Shown: positions 1 through 9,191 of the stretch, in pieces
How positions within the stretch are numbered: position 1 is the stretch's first letter
How the letters are laid out: each line of letters begins with the position of its first letter
DNA from: Halicephalobus mephisto
Lineage: Eukaryota > Nematoda > Chromadorea > Rhabditida > Panagrolaimidae
Assembly: GCA_009193035.1 (NCBI GenBank)
Contig: SWDT01000224.1
Span: 310,001-374,000 of the forward strand
DNA length: 64,000 bases
Direction of reading: 5' to 3'
Made by a program: the position numbers and the translations under genes
The notes under the pieces: model-generated
What the model was told of the DNA's origin: nothing
Database searches by the model: none
The model's input: only the letters and a program-made list of their open reading frames with translations

Positions 1-469
1 ACACAGCTGGAAGGAATCGTCTTCAAAAAGATAAACAACGACAGTTGACTTGTTTTCTATCGTTTTCGAAACCGATTAAAAAACGAGATGAAAACGAATT
101 TTATCCAGTCAGTAATCAATTTCTCAGTACAGCATCTCATGCGAGATAATCAGGAAGAAATATATAAAAAGACAGAAAGTAACTCTACTTTGTCAGGCAC
201 CTAGAGGTCGACAAAAAGTAATTTCAGAGTCACCTCAAGAACGGCATAAAACTAGCGTATTCCACTCAGTAAGGCGGTAAAAGAAAACAGAACACCATTA
301 TGAACTTGGAACCGCCAACGGAAATAAGGCAATTTGGTTTTTTAAAATATAAAATCAAACAATTCTCAAATTCTCCACAAATTGTAATAAAAACGAAATT
401 TCCAAATAAAAAATTTTTTGGTCTACAGATAAGGACAACACGTAAAGTTTACATTTGGTCTTTTCTAAA
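1..469. other. Left edge, no supported gene
   Basis: No recognisable coding exon, RNA gene or repeat. A frame is open on the plus strand from 300, but its first 60 codons are Lys/Phe/Ile-rich and read like translated AT-rich non-coding DNA. The stretch is probably upstream or intronic sequence of a gene lying mostly outside the window. Confidence 0.4.
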
Positions 470-473
470 AACA

Positions 474-731
474 ATGGTTTCTATCAATTATTCGGGCATC
501 GATAAAGAAAGAACGGAGTTGGATCGAGAACACGAGGTTGCCGAAGACAACAGAGAAAGAAGTGCAGCACAATGCTATCGGGTGGACGAACCTATTTGGT
601 TCGTTCGTCCGTCTGTCCAATGCCACTCGCTTTTCCTACGGCGGTTTGAGTGAGATGCGTCCATCCCTCCCAGCTGTCATCTGGCAATGTCGAGGATGAC
701 CGCACCCTGACAAATGACCAGCTGGTTACGT
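474..731 (+). other. Possible coding exon(s), unidentified
   Basis: This stretch is richer in G+C than its surroundings and looks partly coding, but no single frame spans it. One frame gives a polar segment starting with the ATG at 474. A second reads through about 500-700. A third, ending at a good GTAAGT donor at about 732, reads SSGNVEDDRTLTNDQLVT. The frame changes could mean a very small intron, a decayed gene or chance. No family was recognised and no continuation was found downstream before the minus-strand gene begins, so no product is assigned. Confidence 0.2.
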
Positions 732-1005
732 AAGTCTATGAGGAAAAAAACCCAAAACCCCTGAATCCATCCTTCAAAATCAAAACTGCAACAACTTTAT
801 CCAACTCCCAGCAAAAAATTACCCAAATCCATAGGACTTGTTAGCAATCTCTCCTGGGAAAATGATTAAATGCAGTTTTAATAAACAATTAACAACGACA
901 ACAGGGCCTATTTAACCAATTGTCGGTATTCTGCAAAAGGTATTATAATCCACGGCCGAAGCCTTTGGCAAATATTTCAAATAAATTCATAAAATTATAC
1001 CAACA
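732..1005. other. Intergenic, 3' flank of the minus-strand gene
   Basis: AT-rich sequence between the possible exon on the left and the stop codon of the minus-strand gene at 1006. Nothing further recognised. Confidence 0.4.
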
Positions 1006-3349
1006 TTAAATCGCGGTAGAATTACTATTTAACTGTTTCTGTTTCATCAATGACAGTAGAAGCTGTTGAGCATCTACATTTGAAGCAATCAATTTTGGCA
1101 ACAGATGAGGCCTACGGAGCATTTCCTCACATAGAAATTTCTCATATTGTTCCACATCCATTTCACCCTTCTTGAATATGTCTAATATAGTCGAATTGGA
1201 GCTTTGTACTGGAGATGACGACAGTCCAAACCCAAACGAATCAAATCCATTAGTAGTATTTCGACGTTCTAAAGTAGGAGTAGCGGTAGTGTTCGTATTT
1301 AACGGCTGCCATGTAGAACCAAAATAACTCAGTGGATTATGCGACTGCCATGGATGAAAACTGAAGAATTTCAATCAAACTACAATAAACAGATCTAGAA
1401 GCTTACTATGACTTATTGTCTGGAGAACCCAGAGTTGATAATGTAAATTTATCACAAATGTCGTTAATCATAAATGGCTCTACCGATGGTGCTCTTGGTA
1501 TAGAATCTCCATTAGTATGTGATAATGCTCTGAAAGACCAACATAAATGCAAAACTACAAGAACAAACGAACCTTTCAGCACCGATAGGGGCGTTTAAAG
1601 GAGTAGAACTAAATCCATGTAGATGGTCTATCGGTGTTGTACCCAAACTATCATTAATTAATCCAGAAGACGCTCTACCACTATCTATGGACGTATTAGA
1701 ACTGCTCGTTTGATGTTGGGCAACGATCTTTGGAGTCATCACAGTTGCCGAAGGAACAGTCCAAACGTTCCCATTAACCGGCGACGGATGTGGTTGTCTT
1801 ACAGCTCTCTGTTGACGAATCTGAAGTTGAATAGAAGGATGAAGTTGCCCAGTCGTTGGATACAATGGATGTTCATGGATGGGTTTCTTGGTCTCGGGAT
1901 CCAATTGAGTAACCAAGATAGCTCTCCAAGGATGCCGTCGATCTCTATGTTGATTATAAACAGTGACACGACAAAGCGAATTCTTAGTTGGCGGAACTTC
2001 ACCAAAATTTAAGTCTGTCCAAGCCATAAAAGCTGCTCCTCTCAGTGGATGCTCCATAAATCCAAAAAATCCTCCAGTAGTCTGTTCACAAACATGTAAA
2101 ACTTTCCAATTATCATCCGTAACCATAAGTTGTCCATATTCTTCTCTCAACTGATCTTCATTTTCGTGAACAGCACGAACTGATATTGCACTCCAGGGAA
2201 CATCTAAACCATTACTTCCTTAATCCCATTCAAAACCTAAAGCAAACCTTCAAACGCAGCAGTAAACTGAGCTTTGACAGTAACTACCTGCATAGCGTGG
2301 AGATGGTCAACATAGTGATGATTATTAACAAAAATTCTTCCAAGTAAATCATTCCAAAGCCATATGGAAGAATTCGCATGACTAGATCTGCAGACTATCG
2401 CATAGACATCTACAGTAACACAACTTTCAGAAGTATTAAATCTATTTTGAAGCACATCTGATTTGATACATGGGAGCGTTCCAATGAGGTCAATATGAGT
2501 AGCACTCCAAAAACATTTGTCATAATTATTAGATATCTTTTTAATAGCGTCTACATAAACAAAATCTCCAGTTTCATATTTGATACCATTTAGTAACGAT
2601 TTTGAAAACGCAATAGAACCAGTAGTCTGAAAACGAAAAACTATAAAGTCAAAGTAATTCATATTCACCTGAGCATAAATTAGGCCCTGTTCACCATTAC
2701 TAGGTTCAATTACAATCATCCCGAGCTGTTTCGTAACAGCTTCTGGTTGACGATCAGATTTAGCATTTAAACCATTAATTCCATCATCTCTACCTTCGAT
2801 ATTTAACAACGGTCGATCTGGATAAACAGCAAATGCAACATAGCAGCATTTATGAAATTCTGGTTGGGGTAATATTTTCATTGTTACTATTTTTCCTAAA
2901 TTTGCATTCTTTCCATGCCACGGTCGTGCACCCTCTGTTCTTGCAGAAAATGGAGCGAAAATCCGTCCAAATTTCGGCACATCAACATATGCATACTTAT
3001 CCAACATTTCTACTATTTTTCCTTGAACCAATTTTAGTTCGTTACGATGCACTATACTGCATGCACAGTAATTACATTCTTGTTGTTTCTGTTGTTGTCT
3101 AGTAGCAGTAAATACAACTTCATCTCTACTCTACAAGTGTGCAGTTGTCCCAATTACCGAAATGGAATTACTTACATTAAAAATCTCTCTTAAATCAAAA
3201 ACATCTGGTTTGCTAGGCTGAGCTGCATCTAGAGGAACATATATACGACCACATCGAGAGTCTTCTACGAACATATGACGTTTGAAAACCTTATCCACCG
3301 TCCCTTCCCCTAGAAACCTTGGAGGTTGAGTCTGTTGACTCGCTGTCAT
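1006..3349 (-). CDS. Unidentified ~698-aa protein with repeated small beta-barrel-like segments
   Basis: I do not recognise the family. Six exons fit one frame: 3349-3176, 3088-2669, 2626-2248, 2218-1573, 1529-1407 and 1360-1006. The N-terminal half has related segments, for example GTVDKVFKRHMFVEDSRCGR followed by IYVPLDA, and GKIVEMLDKYAYVDVPKFGR followed by IFAPFSA. Each reads strand, turn, aromatic strand, G-R-I-(Y/F), as in S1/cold-shock OB-type folds, so nucleic-acid binding is a reasonable guess but only inference. The middle (about residues 310-540) is a further globular part passing into Gln/Ser/Thr/Pro-rich sequence. The last 120 residues end in an acidic-basic helical tail. Start: ATG 10 nt after a TTTGTCAG acceptor, suggesting trans-splicing. 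Oddity: joining exons 3 and 4 requires a 29-nt intron. Gene boundaries are well supported; function is not. Confidence 0.75.
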
Positions 3350-3359
3350 TTCTCAATAT

Positions 3360-3368
3360 CTGACAAAT
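3360..3368 (-). promoter_or_regulatory. Putative trans-splice acceptor upstream of the 698-aa gene
   Basis: On the minus strand a pyrimidine-rich ATATTTGTCAG acceptor lies 10 nt before the start codon, with no upstream coding exon to pair with. It fits a spliced-leader acceptor and an internal operon position about 280 bp after the Sas10 stop codon. Confidence 0.45.
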
Positions 3369-3645
3369 ATAATAAAACCAAATCTGAAAAAAAAACAAGT
3401 AACGCAAAATTTGAAAATTACAGGCTACGGGAAAGTGAGTCACGATAAATGGTCGAAAGAAGTAAAGCCAAGACAGTGCTGGCCGTCACTTATCAATAAA
3501 ATGGGCAAATCAATGCAACAAAGATATCACATGCTGCCTATAATGCAAGCAATATAATACTTCCCAAAGTCCACGGAAAATTTTTCAAGCTACTTGGAAA
3601 ACATTTTCAAAATCAACAACAATATAATAATCATTGGAGCCTTGT

Positions 3646-4885
3646 CTATGCCTTCAATTTGATACTGCGAACAACAGAAGCACGAATGCCTCTTTTCTCT
3701 CCATCATATTTGGTAACTTCACGACGCACATCTGGCACCTGGGAACGGCGAGCACCCAAAGCCTTCTTGTACTGAAACCGCTTCTTGATACGAGAATGGT
3801 TTTTGCCTTTTTTCCGCTTGACAGTCAGACCTCTGTTCTTTTCCATCTGCAAAACAAATTAATTTTATATTGGAAAAAGCCCACTGAAGCTAATTGGAAT
3901 TACCTTCACGACTGACTGGCTAAAGGTGTCAAAAAGTAAAAAAACGCACCTCATAAGTAATTTTACGTTTATTGGATTCAGTTAGTGCGCCTTCGTCTTC
4001 CATTTTGTCGACAGCCGAATCTCTGTTCTTTTGCACCTGTAAAGGAAACACTCAATATCGGTAAAAGCCGACTCAAGCAGTTGGAATTACTTTTACGACT
4101 CACTGGCCAAAAGGTTTTCAAAAATCGAAAAACATACCTCATAAGAAATCTTGCGCTTTTCGGGCTCAGCATAAACAACTTTCTCCATTTCAACAACTTT
4201 TTCGCTATGAACTTCAGGAGCAGGCCGACGAGCCACAGGTCTGGATACCAAGTTATCATCATCACCTAATAAAGCAGCAAAATCGATATTATCCATGGCA
4301 GCATCGAGTTTTCGCTGACGACTGATGGCATCTTCCTCTTCTAGCTCCAAAATTTCGTCTTTTTCTTCATTCCATCCTCCCCAATCTTCGTCGGCTCTTG
4401 TTCCGTAAAAGGCGCGTTTGTTAGTCCCCCAAGCGTCGGCAGAGATTTCTTCTAGAACAAGCCGGAAATAATCCAAATCTCTAATTACTTCGAAAACTCA
4501 CTTCGTACTCGGCCTTCTTTCAATCTGTCGTCAATACTGTCCTCGCTGCTATCTGAGAGCTCGGATTCAGATTCGTAAATACCTAGAACTTCATCCTCTC
4601 CGTCTCTGGGCTTCTTCTTGTGGAAATCCTTGAGTATTTTCTCGTCGCGCTCCTGATGAAACCTGTCAATCTCGTCGTAAACTTCGTCGCTTTCAGAACC
4701 CGGGTCTTTTCTAAAATACACTTTTCATATATCAATTGCAGACCAAATGTGTAGTTTTAAACGTGGTTTTACAATATATAGATAGTTTAATGAGTATGAA
4801 TAGAAAGTAACAGACATTGATTAATTACAAGCAGTAATATCTGAAAAGCAAGCAAAGAAAAAGCAAACCTGTTGTTGCGAGCCAT
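3646..4885 (-). CDS. Sas10/UTP3-like small-subunit processome protein, shortened
   Basis: Nucleolar protein of the SSU processome acting in 18S rRNA maturation. Five exons: 4885-4869, 4710-4502, 4451-4138, 4036-3950 and 3846-3646, giving about 275 aa. The N-terminus carries the acidic SESDEVYDEIDRFHQERDEK stretch and the AWGTNKRAFYG...DEDWGGW block typical of Sas10. The C-terminus is the diagnostic basic Sas10 domain: EKNRGLTVKRKKGKNHSRIK, then a VRREVTKYDGEKRGIRASV stretch ending in SIKLKA. Known Sas10/UTP3 proteins are about 480-610 aa and hold a central Utp3/C1D domain. Here that middle is absent, leaving only the two ends. Exon 4 (29 aa) arose by tandem duplication of an exon-intron-exon junction (see findings). 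It lies between a small ORF and the 698-aa gene, all on the minus strand. Identification is firm; whether the short form works is open. Confidence 0.88.
3831..4175 (-). repeat. Tandem duplication of ~190 bp inside the Sas10 gene
   Basis: Two diverged copies in direct orientation, offset by 188-190 bp. Each contains the end of an exon encoding KRK(I)(S/T)YE, a complete ~100-nt phase-0 intron with matching blocks (CAGTCGTAAAAG-like, GTAATTCCAA, a CTT.AGT.GGCTTTT stretch), and the next exon's start encoding (Q/E)KNR. The upstream copy's second exon has diverged in sequence. Confidence 0.85.
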
Positions 4886-4917
4886 TGGGACCCAACTTTC
4901 TCGAATAAATGTAAACT

Positions 4918-4928
4918 CTGAAATTATT
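4918..4928 (-). promoter_or_regulatory. Putative trans-splice acceptor upstream of Sas10
   Basis: Minus-strand AATAATTTCAG lies 32 nt before the Sas10 start codon and about 32 nt after the stop of the small ORF. No 5' coding exon pairs with it, so a spliced-leader site is the simplest reading. Confidence 0.45.
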
Positions 4929-4959
4929 GATTATTCTACATGAGGAATCAATCGGCATT

Positions 4960-5184
4960 TTAAAATATTATCTGTGGAAAGATAAAAGAATCCCCGATCT
5001 GGAAATCGGTGCCAAATAAATAACGCGCAAGAAACAAAAGTTGCAAATTGGATTTCGACGCGAAATGTTCATTAGCCTGAGCCCCTGGCGGCAAAATACG
5101 GTCATATGTTACTTGAAACGGAGAGTTTAGTTGCGAAGGTCTTTGTTGAGGAATTGATTGACTAATTGCAGCTAAAATCGGCAT
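4960..5184 (-). CDS. Small hypothetical protein, 74 aa
   Basis: Uninterrupted ATG-to-stop frame with ordinary codon use and a mixed amphipathic composition: MPILAAISQSIPQQRPSQLN at the start, PPGAQANEHFASKSNLQLLF in the middle. No signal peptide, transmembrane segment or known motif. It lies directly upstream of Sas10 on the same strand, about 75 bp from the Sas10 start, with the likely promoter region in the 355-bp divergent gap to its right. It could be the first gene of a small operon, a leader ORF, or the last exon of something unrecognised. Confidence 0.4.
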   Translation of the reverse strand: MPILAAISQSIPQQRPSQLNSPFQVTYDRILPPGAQANEHFASKSNLQLLFLARYLFGTDFQIGDSFIFPQIIF

Positions 5185-5539
5185 TTGAGGAAAAGGAAAG
5201 ACGGAAAATGCAAATAATGAACACCCTTTTTTCGATTGGGGAATTATGAAATAGTTTATTTCATTATGTGTACTTTTTTAATGAAATTCTGTTTATTATT
5301 TTTTCCGATGCATCTGGATTTGATCGCAATGGGATTTAAGAGTTTTTTTGGGAGTGGAAAATGAGTTGGAAAAGACAATAAAGATCGACCCTAAATGAGG
5401 GTCACCGCCCGATTTGGCATTGTGCGATCAATAGAATGCTCCGTGTTTTGCCGCGTTTATCTCTGTTGCATTGGTTTTTGCTCTTAATCCATTCGTTTAC
5501 TGACGTTTATTGTTTCTATTTCGACGATTTGTGAGGATC
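5185..5539. promoter_or_regulatory. Divergent intergenic region between the two gene clusters
   Basis: About 355 bp separates the minus-strand small ORF/Sas10 cluster from the plus-strand SAPS/RagA/TMEM201 cluster. As the only gap between the heads of both clusters it probably holds promoters for both. No specific element was recognised. Runs of T occur at about 5226-5234 and 5271-5280. Confidence 0.4.
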
Positions 5540-7717
5540 ATGATGAACTTTTGGGATGATTACAATGACCCTGCTAAAGAGTTGGCAGCCAAACTCGCAG
5601 TGGAAAATCCGGATTTAAAATTGATCGTGGAGGACCCGTATTGTCTAGGAAAGATGAGAGACGAAGATCCGAGTTTAATCAACTTGTAATTCTTTGCTTT
5701 ATCACTTTCATATATAAATCGTCGCTTTTCAGTCTCTCCAAGCCTGATACTATTGCCAAACTTCTCAAGGGAGCGTTGGATCCGGACACCAGCTACCCAG
5801 ATGAGGAAATCAGCAAATACTCGTTCAACCACTACTGTACCGAAGTTCTTTGCTTCAAAGTGTCTTCATTCTATGATGCTATATTTGCCCAGAAAGAAGC
5901 GATGGAGTATTTGGCTAATTATTTGCAAAAATACCGAGGACAGCTGAACCATTTACTCATCAGTTTCTACTGCAAGATTGTCAGTGCTTTATACGTGCAC
6001 AACGTCAACGAAGTAAGTTTAGACTTACGATGTCTTTCTAAGTCTCCGATTTAGATAATTGGACATTTTACGGATGGCAAATTCCTGGATGCTGCATTTG
6101 ACTGTCTTGAGTACGGCGCTGTTTACGAGCTTTTGGTGAATTTAAGCGCCAAAATCCTCCCCGATGACCGTGAACCTGTTAAGAAATGGCTGGTGGACGA
6201 GGATTTTGGGAAGAGAATGTTGGAAGCTTTCAAGAAGTCGGGCGACTTCATCACAAGGGAGAATATTGGACTTCTTTGGTCGGAATACGTCAAAGCCCTT
6301 CGTGATTTCTGCTACGCTTGCGAGATTACAGACGAACTCTTGGATAACATACAGCGTCCTGAGTTGATGGAAATGCTCCTTAGTCACATGTTCCCCGAAA
6401 ACAAAGAAGCACGTGATTGGGATGCCATTGCTGGAGGCTGTATCATCATTCAGGCGTATTACGAATCGTCTTTCGACATGAATTTGCCGTCGATGGATAT
6501 CACGAAAACGTTAACTGAACGACCCTCCAAAGTACTGATTCCAGACCCAGATTTTGCCGTTGAAAGGATTTGCTCCAAATATCTAGGCGATTTCCTGGAG
6601 GTCGCCCTTGATGCTTGGAAACAACAAGATGGAGACGTCATGTCTGCTTGTCTTTCTACCGCAGAAGCCATTGTGAATTCGTCCCAGACCGATCTGCACG
6701 CTGCTTTTGTGGAACAGTTGAAGCTATTTGGTTTTGAACGATGGCTAGCAGCATTGAGAGAAAATCCGACAGCAACAATCGCTGTGAATTCGATTAACGC
6801 TATTGTTGGACTGATGTTTCATTCTTTGCCGTCTGTTGAAAGCCTACTCATCAGATACCTAATTACAGATGTGCGAATTCTGTCAATAATCATGGATGCT
6901 CTTGATAATGAACCGGCAAACTTCTCTCTAGTCAAATTAAAAGCGTATCGTTCGTGTTTTTATCGACTCGCTGAACGGGTAGAGTTTGCCAGAGAACGCT
7001 CCCAGAATTATGATATTATTCGGAAACTCATCTCGGAAGCCCCGGAAGCGGATGAATGGAATAAATTTTGCGACACTATGCTGAAGCCATATTTGTCTGA
7101 AAACTTGCCTGAAGACTCAATCACAAATCAAACTGCATCTGATCTCAGCGCTAATTTGGATCTCTGTGTTGATGAAGTTATGGATGTTGTGAGTTTTTCT
7201 TTTTTAGGATGAGGATTATTTTGCGTCGTTTTAGTCTGGTGAAGACGAGGATGAAAAACATACTTTTCCGCAGATTGAGTTCAGAAAATCTCCTACTAAT
7301 GATAATGCTGAATATTTATCTCAGGACATTTTCCCAGAAACTGTAGATGTTGCTACTCACTCACCTCCATCTATGGTCTCTGTCTCTGCAGCAACGACAT
7401 CTGGCTCTGTACCTACCCAGTCCATGGAGGTGGATGATTGGCCGACGAATTCAGGAAATTCAAACAAGGAGGAGTTGGAGCAGTTGTTTGAGAAATTAAA
7501 GTCTTCACAGCCGTTGGATAGCAGTATGAACTCTTCTGGCGAAGTTGTTGCATTGACGGATTCCTCAGTGAAAAGCTTAAACGACACTGCTGACTTCTTT
7601 GCTGGTTTGCCGCCGGCTGCTCAAAGTCCTCCAGTTGAAGATGATTGGCCAACAAGTGGTCTAGATAACGCTAATAATTCACTTGACCTTTTCAAAAATT
7701 TTCAGAAACCTGAGTGA
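5540..7717 (+). CDS. Serine/threonine protein phosphatase 6 regulatory subunit (SAPS domain)
   Basis: Regulatory subunit that recruits the PP6 catalytic subunit to substrates. Four exons, 5540-5685, 5733-6012, 6055-7188 and 7235-7717, give about 680 aa. The SAPS-type helical repeat region covers roughly residues 40-500: LSKPDTIAKLL and SKYSFNHYCTEVLCFKVSSF, then a segment IIGHFTDGKFLDAAFDCLEY. Later blocks include RPELMEMLLSHMF, LLIRYLITDVRIL and ALDNEPANFSL. The last ~180 residues are acidic and Ser/Thr-rich with two EVDDWPT/VEDDWPT repeats, typical of the divergent C-termini of this family. Start is the first of two adjacent ATGs. It heads a co-oriented trio with RagA (200 bp downstream) and TMEM201. 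Confidence 0.88.
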
Positions 7718-7902
7718 TTAATTTTGCCTTTATCGGTGAATTGCGAGTTGTTTTTGTCACTTAACTCCCGGCAATGAATGTTTGCCTTTAAATTTTTCGC
7801 ATCTATTATAATATTAACGATACATTTATAAGAGAAAGTTGATGGAAGAAGTTGTGGACTTTTTGATACTGAATTATTTTTCTGAATTTAATTTTGATGT
7901 GT

Positions 7903-7910
7903 ATTTTTAG
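7903..7910 (+). promoter_or_regulatory. Putative trans-splice acceptor upstream of RagA
   Basis: GTATTTTTAG lies 8 nt before the RagA start codon and about 190 bp after the stop of the SAPS gene, with no 5' coding exon to pair with. It fits a spliced-leader acceptor at an internal operon position. Confidence 0.5.
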
Positions 7911-7918
7911 GATTCGAA

Positions 7919-8959
7919 ATGAATCTATCGACGAATATGAAAAGAGAAACAATGACGAAGAGGAAAGTCCTCCTTATGGGGAAAAGTGGAGCTGGTAAGA
8001 CATCGATGAGGTCTATTATTTTCGCTAACTATATTGCTAGAGATTGTGATCGTCTTGGTCCTACAATGGAAATTGAACATGCACATGTGAGATTTCTTGG
8101 AAGTTTAGTGCTTTTGCTTTGGGATTGTGGAGGTCAAGAAGCTTTTATGGAGCATTATATGAGCTCACAGAGAGATCAGATTTTTAAAAATGTTCAGGTG
8201 GGTTTTTGAGTCGTTTTATTGTTGTTTTAGTTGTGGTATTTAGGTACTGATTTATGTGTTTGATGTGGAAAGCAGAGAAATAGACAAAGATTATCGATAT
8301 TACCAAGGATGTCTGGAAGCATTGCTGGAGAATTCCCCTCAAGCTAAGGTGTTTTGTCTTGTACATAAGATGGACCTCATCGCAGAGGAGAACCGGGACA
8401 AGGTCTTTGAGGATAAGGTAAGCGATATACGGAGAATCAGCAATACAACAGCAGATCGACTACGCGGGAATGTCGAAATTCAATGCTACCGGTCATCAAT
8501 TTGGGATGAAACTCTCTACAAAGCATGGTCAGCAATTGTCTATCAGCTGGTGCCTAATGTGACGATAATGGAGGAGAAACTGAAGCAGTTTGCTGAGATC
8601 ATGGATGCTGATGAGGTTTTTTATCCTTTTTTGAGGAAGAAAACAATTGTTTTCAGATTTTGCTCTTTGAGAAGGCTACTTTCTTGGTTGTTTCTCAGAT
8701 TTCCCGGAAAGAGCATCCAGATCAACACAGATTCGAGAAAGTTTCTAACATTATTAAGCAATTCAAACTTTCGTGCAGTAGAATGGGTGCTCAATTTGAC
8801 TCCATTCACATAAAAAACAGTGAATTCTCTGCTTTTATCGACACATTCACGAACAACACTTATATAATGAGTATTTGTGATGGCAATATCTCCACAGCTG
8901 CAGTCATGATGAACATTAAATCTGCTAGAAAGCATTTTGAAAAATTGGACTCAAAGTAA
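7919..8959 (+). CDS. Ras-related GTPase RagA/B (amino-acid signalling to TORC1)
   Basis: Small GTPase of the Rag family that, paired with RagC/D, brings TORC1 to the lysosome when amino acids are present. Exons 7919-8197, 8244-8615 and 8657-8959 give 317 aa, close to the ~313 aa of animal RagA. Visible motifs: P-loop [10 protein letters not shown], switch [19 protein letters not shown]3 DCGGQ and the G4-position HKMDL. The C-terminal roadblock-like dimerisation region starts at [14 protein letters not shown], followed by [18 protein letters not shown] and [13 protein letters not shown], ending ARKHFEKL. All core motifs are intact. The last intron, just before ILLFEKATF, has the weak donor GAG/GTTTTTTAT. 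Downstream of the SAPS gene and 230 bp upstream of TMEM201 on the same strand. Confidence 0.95.
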
Positions 8960-9173
8960 CACTCTTGCCTCAGTTTGAATTTTATCAGTGTTTTTGCCGC
9001 CATTTTTTGAATTTTACAGGGGAGAGATTCTAAAAATATCAGTCAAGTTGGATCCGATTGCGGGTCTGGCTGTGCATTCAGATAGTTATATAAAGTTTTT
9101 TTCATTTGATTATTGTTTATTCCAGGTTTGATTCCTGATTTTACTTTTGTAATTATTGTGTAGTTTTTAATGG

Positions 9174-9182
9174 TGGTTTTAG
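9174..9182 (+). promoter_or_regulatory. Putative trans-splice acceptor upstream of TMEM201
   Basis: GGTGGTTTTAG lies 9 nt before the start codon of the TMEM201-like gene. No preceding coding exon is seen, so a spliced-leader acceptor is likely. Confidence 0.45.
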
Positions 9183-9191
9183 AGTTGAGAT

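Noticed and set aside
4452..4476. Start of the second half of Sas10 at MDYFRLVLE
   Set aside because: Those residues come from intron sequence; the acceptor at 4452 and phase with the upstream exon place the true junction at KEISADAWG.
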